From the NCBI GenBank assembly GCA_963556195.1, contig OY744532.1:100666206-100730205 (forward strand): a stretch of 64,000 bases of DNA, read 5' to 3'. Both the position numbers and the translations under genes were made by a program. Under the pieces are notes generated by a model. It saw only the letters and a list, made by a program, of their open reading frames with translations. It was not told where the DNA came from and searched no databases. Each line of letters starts with the position of its first letter. The stretch's first letter is position 1. Positions 58,387 through 64,000 of the stretch are shown piece after piece. This DNA is from Sepiola atlantica. Lineage: Eukaryota > Mollusca > Cephalopoda > Sepiida > Sepiolidae.

Positions 58387-59332
58387 CTTTTTTTTTTTTG
58401 CTTCCATGAATGTGATGACATGGTGATCTCATATAACTAAGGAAACTATTTTTAAATAAATTTGAACAGTGGTTTAAAAAGAAAAAAAAAACTAAAATAT
58501 TATAATCATGTATTAGTAGTCATTTGTTAGATTATACCATATTGCAATAAGGCATTGGGAACATGTTTTTTTAAATTAAAAAAAAAAAAAAATTTTTAGT
58601 TTGTGAAAATAAAATAATAAAGATTATTTCTGAAATAATGAGATTTTTTTAATTGCAATCTTGGGGTATACAAGAAGGCGTTATTTATACTTATTTTAAT
58701 TAGGAATAATTTAAATTTGTCTGCTGTTACATAGTTGGCCCTTCACTTTATCATTAGATTGCTGAAAGCAAATCAAAAGTGAATAATAGTTGTAAACATA
58801 TATTTTGATATTTTTAAAAATTGTTATGTTCAGCTGGGAATGCATTATCATAGTTGTTGAAATGGTAGAGAACCTGTATTATCACAGACTTTCTTATTTC
58901 CTATCATCAAAGTTTGTTATGGCAATAACCAGTTTTTACTCCCTCTACCCATCATAAGTTTTTTGCTTCCCCACACTTTTCTCTGTCTGTGACACATCAT
59001 TGATAGGATATTTGGAACTGTGACAGAGAAGGGGAATCATTGTTTTCACAACAACGCAAAGTGAACAGCCTTCTTTTTAAGTCTCCTTACTAAGTTATGG
59101 GGATCTTTTAAAGAAAACATATATAAATGATCATCAAAATTGTGACAAAACGGTACTGAATATGCCATTTGGGACTACGATGTTGGTGATGACCACTATT
59201 TGGGAAATATCCATGTCACTGGTGCCCATGTCGGCAGCATCCATCACCTCAACACTGATTAAAATGAGATGGACTTCTATAAAAAAAAAATTAATTCTAT
59301 ATTCTAATTGACTGGCAAACACTTAATTTCAC

Positions 59333-59333
<1 letters not shown>

Positions 59334-59387
<54 letters not shown>
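59334..59387. repeat. (TA)n microsatellite
   Basis: An uninterrupted TA run of about 53 bp. Confidence 0.92.
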
Positions 59388-59389
<2 letters not shown>

Positions 59390-59394
59390 GATAA

Positions 59395-59500
59395 CCAAAA
59401 AATATACTTTATGTATTCATCAACGTTTCGTCTTTATTGGAAGACTTCCTCAAGATGATTTGTCTGAAGAAAAAATCATACAAGTATAAATTTGTTTTGC
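59395..59500 (+). repeat. Dispersed repeat shared with 56940-57030
   Basis: attcatcaacgtttcgtctt, tattggaagacttcctcaag and atgatttgtctgaagaaa match the interior of the TIR element at 56912-57250. Confidence 0.7.
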
Positions 59501-59908
59501 CCACGGCCAATTTTGAGCAAGGAAATCCGATTTTGAGCAAATTTATTCATATATATATATATATATATATGAAGTAAATCCAACAAAAGATATGAGGCAA
59601 CTAATATCTTTTAATTAGTAAAACTCATGAGTTAAGGACTTTGAGTTACTTTGCTTGAATTTTGAATTATAATAAAATTTGATTTGCACCTTATTTTATT
59701 ATTTCATTTTATGTTATGCTATATATATATATATATATATTAATATAAATTTTTTTTTTTTATCAATAGACATATATATGTGTTTGTGTCACCATTAACA
59801 CTCATCAGTGTGGACGATGAAATGTTTTTGCTGGTCGAACAATTCGAACCTCTGGATATGTGTATCTATATGAGTGAGTTTAAACACCTGAAATCAGAAA
59901 TGGAGTGG

Positions 59909-60152
59909 AATATTAGTGTATGAAATAGTGGATTATCACGGCAACAAACGAGTGAAAAACAGGACACAAACGCATCACTAAAACACAGTCAAGATATTTC
60001 AGTCGAATCATATGACCATAATGATTTGGTAGTTTTATTTACACCAAATGATTATGGTAGTATGAATCGACCGAAATATCTTGGTTCTGCTTTAGTGATG
60101 TGTTTGTGCCTTTATTTTTACTAGTTTGTTGTCATGTTTATCCAATATTCTA
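59909..60152. mobile_element. Fold-back family B, copy 2
   Basis: Same palindromic structure as 22075-22310: aatattagtgtatgaaatag, gacacaaacgcatcactaaa, gatatttcagtcgaatcata, and their inverse up to ttactagtttgttgtcatg. It ends at a TA run. Confidence 0.8.
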
Positions 60153-60792
60153 TATATATATATATATATATATTATATACTGTTTATGCAAAAGAACACC
60201 ACTAACTGCATTGTAAATATTTTAAGCTAAATTATCACATTTTTCTTTAATCTCCCTTAGTGTGCGGATCGTACATTTTTTGTATCTTTGGAAACTCTTA
60301 GTTTGCTATCAATGAAATCAATAGAATAAGATGAAATACCTTTTTGCAATATGGCATCTAAAGAGTGATTACTTGATACCTTAAACAAAGATTATATTTT
60401 CCACTCAAAGGAAATATTAAAAAAAAAAAAAATCAAAATTGTAAGGAAAAAGAAAACTTTTAGTAAGGGATTGACAGGTTTATTTATTTATTTTATTTTT
60501 TTTGCATAATTAACTATTATATATCTAGTAAAACATCTGACTTGACCAACTAGCCACATGCTAAATTCTAAGGTTCTCCATCTTCACACAATTACAACCA
60601 CCATTATTATTATTATTATTATAATTATTACTCTTGAACTTATTTGCCGTGCTTCTTTCCTGAGCAATGAAAGTTTCCATGGAGATTGTGGAATTTTCTG
60701 CATTGCCACTAACCATTGTTTGATATTTTTTTTTAATTAGATTTTAGAATGTGGGATAACTGCATCCAATTTCAGCACTTGATTGATTTTTC

Positions 60793-60959
60793 TTATTACA
60801 ATCAGCATTTGAACCATGATTTATTACAATCAGCATTTGAACCATGATTTATTACAATCAGCATTTGAACCATGATTTATTACAATCAGCATTTGAACCA
60901 TGATTTATTACAATCAGCATTTGAACCATGATTTATTACAATCAGCATTTGAACCATGT
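60793..60959. repeat. 28-bp minisatellite, 6 copies
   Basis: The unit tattacaatcagcatttgaa plus ccatgatt is repeated nearly without change. Confidence 0.95.
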
Positions 60960-61529
60960 CTAACTTAACAATCATGTTAACTGCTTACAAGTCTTTAAAC
61001 AAAAAAAAGGGGGGAAAAAAGCAGAAGTGAGATGGGACATAATGTGTTCATTTTTATCGCTTTCTCTTGATTGATAATCTTTTAAAAAAATTTCGTAATA
61101 GCGAAATCAAAATTCCTTTTTACTAATCATCAAGCCGAAAACCTTAAGAAAATAAACAAAATTAAATTAATCGCAATAAAGAAAAAAACATTTTTTTCTG
61201 ATGTTTTTATATATATATATATGATATATGATATATAATATATATGATATATAATATAATTCTCTTGTTGATAAGTAATATTTGAAGTTATTGACCAAAA
61301 GATAATTAACTATTTAAATTAAATAATGAGTGTATTTTAAAGAAAACAAACAAAAAAATGAAAATAACAGTTTAGGACCACACAAGTGGTAACCATGTCA
61401 TCTTACCCCCCCCCCCCCTCCCGTGATAGGCATTCCATTCAACTAAACTCATATCAAATCAGAAAACTCTAAATAATTACATTTTCTCTGCTATTATTGA
61501 TTTAAAAATGACTTTATAAATACATACAT

Positions 61530-61885
61530 GCACATATATATCCATTTTATCGTTTGATTTCCCTTGGTCAGCGGTCGGATGTTTTCTGGCAGTCTGTAAT
61601 CCCAGTCTCCAAGTTTGTCGGTCTTGAGGATTGATTCCGTTCAAATTCCATTGTAGAAGATCTTTGCTGATAATTTGCATCCAACTTTCTTGAGTTGTCT
61701 CAATTTTTTTCATTCTTCCACCTCAAGATCTGTATTTAGAACTGCTCCTCTCAATGTGACCAAACCAATGCAGCGGAGTGACCGTCAGGAACTCCTCAAG
61801 CTTTGGTATTAGAGCTAATATGCCGGGTCTGATCCAACCTGACATTGCATATCCATCTGATCATTGCTCTATTATTATGCTAAAG
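61530..61885 (-). pseudogene. LINE ORF2 C-terminal remnant
   Basis: The minus strand reads HWFGHIERS, then after a stop ESWMQIISKDLLQWNLNGI and PQDRQTWRLGLQTARKHP. WFGH, a W...DL segment and DRxxWR are the standard LINE ORF2 C-terminal series. 5'-truncated, with stops. A different family from the plus-strand remnant at 62740. Confidence 0.75.
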
Positions 61886-62739
61886 ACATTGAAGTGAGGA
61901 CTGTGGGTGCCTAGTTCTCACCACAATACATCATTATTCTCCTAACACAGCTGCTATACCCCCCCCCCCCCGCTAGTAGTGAGAGGGATAGCTTACAATG
62001 TTAGGACTAGCAACAGTTTGTGAAACTTGCTCCATGCTGATTTTAACTAAATGGTGGGGCTAAACTTGCAACTACTTCCAGCTCTCAATATAAATACAAA
62101 AGTTTACTCAAGTTAAAATATAATTTGTTTCATGAAATAAGAATAACTTTAGTTGGATTTTGATCGCTTGTTTATAAAATAGAAAACTCGTGAATAATTA
62201 AAAGTGTAATCAAATCTGTCTTGAAAAAAAATCTTATTGTAAATTAGACTTTTTCCAAACTTACAAGATCTTGATTATTCTGTCATCAAAAAATAGTCTC
62301 TTCAAATAAATTTAGAGATTAGAAATAATATTAAAATGCTACAATTGTAAATATGACGATTAATATGGAGTATCTGTCTGAAGGTTTCTTTCTTTTTAAA
62401 ATATTATTAGTAGTAATTTGGGTTAAAAGGTGTCTACAAAAAGTTATCAATTCCTTTAACAACCATATTATACTCTGTCTTACCGTCTGTGAATCTGTTA
62501 AGAGGAGTAAATATCTTTAATGTAGATCTTTGTCATTTGTGACCGGAGCCAAAGGAAAATGTAATTTTTACCTGTCATTTCCATGAGGTCTCCCTCCTAG
62601 TTGCGCACAAGAGATAGATTAGGGTCAATTCCTTATCAGACAATCAAAACCAGAGAGACTGGTTTATTTTGATCTCTGTTCTCAGTCTGTATGAGGGAAC
62701 CATTAACTTAACCACTATCATGCATTAAAGTTTCCCCCA

Positions 62740-63215
62740 TTGAGTGGTACTAATATATCTCTACAAAGCCACCATCTGCCCATAAATGGAGTATTGTTGC
62801 CACATCTGGGTTGGTGCATCATCCACTAGTCTCTCCCTGTTAGACAAGGCCCAAAAAAGAGTCGCCAACTTAATAGGTCCCGCACTGTCAACCAATCTCC
62901 AACCCCTGTCCCATCGCTGCAATGTTGCTTCTTTGTGCCTGTTTTACAAGTACTTCAATGGATTGTGCTCTGATGAACTTGCTGCTCTGATACTCCCACG
63001 ACGCAAATTCACTAGACCAACCCGACAATCTGCCAAATCCCATCCATTCACTGTGGAGGTCCCCAGATGCCGAAGAGCTTTCTACTCCAAAAGTTTCTTT
63101 CCTCATGCTGCTGGACTCTGGAAAGACCTTCCCTGCTCCCTGTTTTCCTGACGGTATTGACATGCAGAAATTTAAAACTAATGTAAACAGACGTCTTGCT
63201 GCACAGCTCCCAATT
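62740..63215 (+). pseudogene. Jockey-like LINE reverse-transcriptase C-terminal remnant
   Basis: An uninterrupted segment (62786-63151) reads MEYCCHIWVGASSTSLSLLD, KAQKRVANLIG, VASLCLFYKYFNGLCSDEL and ending FFPHAAGLWKDLP. This is the thumb/C-terminal region of jockey/CR1-type reverse transcriptases (consensus MEYCSHIW.G....L..L...Q.R). Upstream it has a stop; downstream a frameshift continues MQKFKTNVNRRLAAQLP. The polymerase active site is absent. Relatively young by its intact frame. Confidence 0.82.
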
Positions 63216-63475
63216 TAGGTCCCCCCTAAAAAAAAACTCTCACCCCTTTTCTCAGTAACCCCTTACATCTACAGTGGCAGCCTGCCTTGTTTGGGGTGAA
63301 CTATGTTAAAAAAACTGAATTTATAGTCCAAAAGTAGATGATGTTTGTTAGTTTTCTTTTGTTGTTGTTTTTTTTATGGAAATCGCTTCAGACAAGGCAT
63401 GAAGCCACTTGATGTAAGGAGCTAAAAAAAAAACTACTTCAAAGTCAAAAACTAGCCAATGATAAGTATTAGATT

Positions 63476-63622
63476 CCGACCCAGAAAACAGCAATTCTTT
63501 CCCCTTTGTCAGAAACATCGGTCATGGAATGTGTTGACTAAAGGACAAAAAAAGGGAAGCAAGAGTTACGAGGCTGCCAAGAGTAAACCCAAGGTCCACT
63601 TTCTATACCCCTTAAGTTAAGT
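63476..63622 (+). mobile_element. Dispersed repeat C, copy 2
   Basis: Direct copy of 28263-28408, carrying gacccagaaaacagcaattc, gagttacgaggctgcc and aaacccaaggtccactttct. Confidence 0.7.
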
Positions 63623-63833
63623 TTTGGATCACAATAATAAAAGTAGGAATAGAGACGAATAAACGTCATTTTTTGCTACATATGCTTAGCCTAATTTAAT
63701 ATAAAACTTACTACACTAGGAATGGTCAGTGAAAGTGAACTGCTAGCAATTTCTCGAGTTAATTAAAACCCTTATCTTCGAAGCTGATCAAACTTAATGC
63801 TGAGTTCATCATAAGAAAAAAACAAAATAAAAC

Positions 63834-64000
63834 AGTGATTCAATTTTAAATCAACTACTTTATAATTACAAAAAAAATAAAACTGATTTAATTTTAAATC
63901 AACTACTTTATAATTAAAAAAAAAAAAACTGATTTAATTTTAAATCAACTACTTTATAATTAAAAAAAAAACTGATTTAATTTTAAATCAACTACTTTAT
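63834..64000. repeat. About 43-51-bp tandem repeat, at least 4 copies, runs off the window
   Basis: The unit actgatttaattttaaatca followed by actactttataatta and an A run, with the first copy diverged. The array is cut by the window end. Confidence 0.92.

Larger units (their letters stand above)
57770..64000 (+). other. RBFOX intron after the last visible exon
   Basis: It runs to the window end with the repeats listed. 57780-59330 is AT-rich with T runs (58357-58386) and no feature. 61900-62580 shows only a poly-C tract at about 61961-61972 and unplaced sequence. No further RBFOX exon was recognised. Confidence 0.65.

Noticed and set aside
57770..64000. Search for the final RBFOX exons (vertebrate-like DSYGRVYA or YNRFAPY ends)
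   Set aside because: No frame with acceptable splice sites and matching residues was seen; assumed to lie downstream of the window.

Overview
The window is a stretch of animal nuclear genome. It is very AT-rich, has very long introns, and is packed with (TA)n microsatellites, minisatellites and decayed transposons. Nearly all of the conserved coding sequence belongs to one plus-strand gene, an RBFOX (RNA-binding Fox-1 / A2BP1) splicing regulator. The protein sequence, the giant introns, and the repeat classes (tRNA-type SINEs, non-LTR retrotransposon tails ending in GATGATGATG, mariner remnants, many palindromic elements) suggest a lophotrochozoan, most likely a cephalopod such as an octopus. 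The species assignment is inference.

Gene layout: seven exons were found, all with AG acceptors, GT donors and compatible phases. They lie at 2918-3064 (end of the N-terminal region and start of the RRM), 9048-9101 (54 nt, RRM), 27720-27812 (93 nt, RRM with RNP1), 38280-38340 (61 nt, end of RRM), 53815-53968 (Ala/Arg-rich), 54788-54845 (58 nt) and 57672-57769 (Ala/Tyr-rich). The 54/93/61-nt RRM exons have exactly the vertebrate RBFOX sizes. The first exons lie upstream of the window and the last exon(s) downstream.

Spliced together, the exons encode one RRM that reads (U)GCAUG in pre-mRNA, plus a low-complexity Ala/Tyr C-terminal domain. The best signal in the window is regulatory. Four TGCATG sites lie within about 200 bp of the 93-nt exon. 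One touches its 3' splice site and one is embedded in its 5' splice site, which is the only weak donor of the seven. This is the arrangement expected if Fox protein represses its own RRM exon. A second notable feature is the 58-nt exon, which sits between two minisatellites; the downstream one (23 x 24 bp) begins at its 5' splice site and stays open in frame with the exon.

Intron contents by region. 0.2-0.75 kb: palindromic mariner derivative. 6.4-7.2 kb: minus-strand non-LTR retrotransposon remnant. 8.1 kb: long hairpin. 9.8-10 kb: dispersed repeat. 17.5-19.2 kb: GC-richer repeats and a SINE. 21.6-23.4 kb: 51-bp array and two fold-back elements. 24-28.9 kb: tRNA-like and 5S-like elements, Tc1/mariner MITE and LINE tails. 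29.1 kb: 60-bp array. 32.2-33.5 kb: LINE 3' end and another repeat. 36.1-36.6 kb: two 5S rRNA-like elements. 41.5 kb: near-perfect hairpin. 44.2 kb: mariner N-terminal remnant. 45.7 kb: fold-back element. 47.6-51.1 kb: three consecutive tandem arrays (35, about 120 and about 90 bp units). 51.6-52.9 kb: fold-back and Helitron-like end. 55.6-57.3 kb: MITE, mariner pseudogene and a TIR element. 59-64 kb: fold-back copy, 28-bp array, two LINE reverse-transcriptase remnants in opposite orientations and a 3'-terminal tandem repeat.

No second host gene, tRNA gene fit to be functional, CRISPR array or bacterial feature was found.
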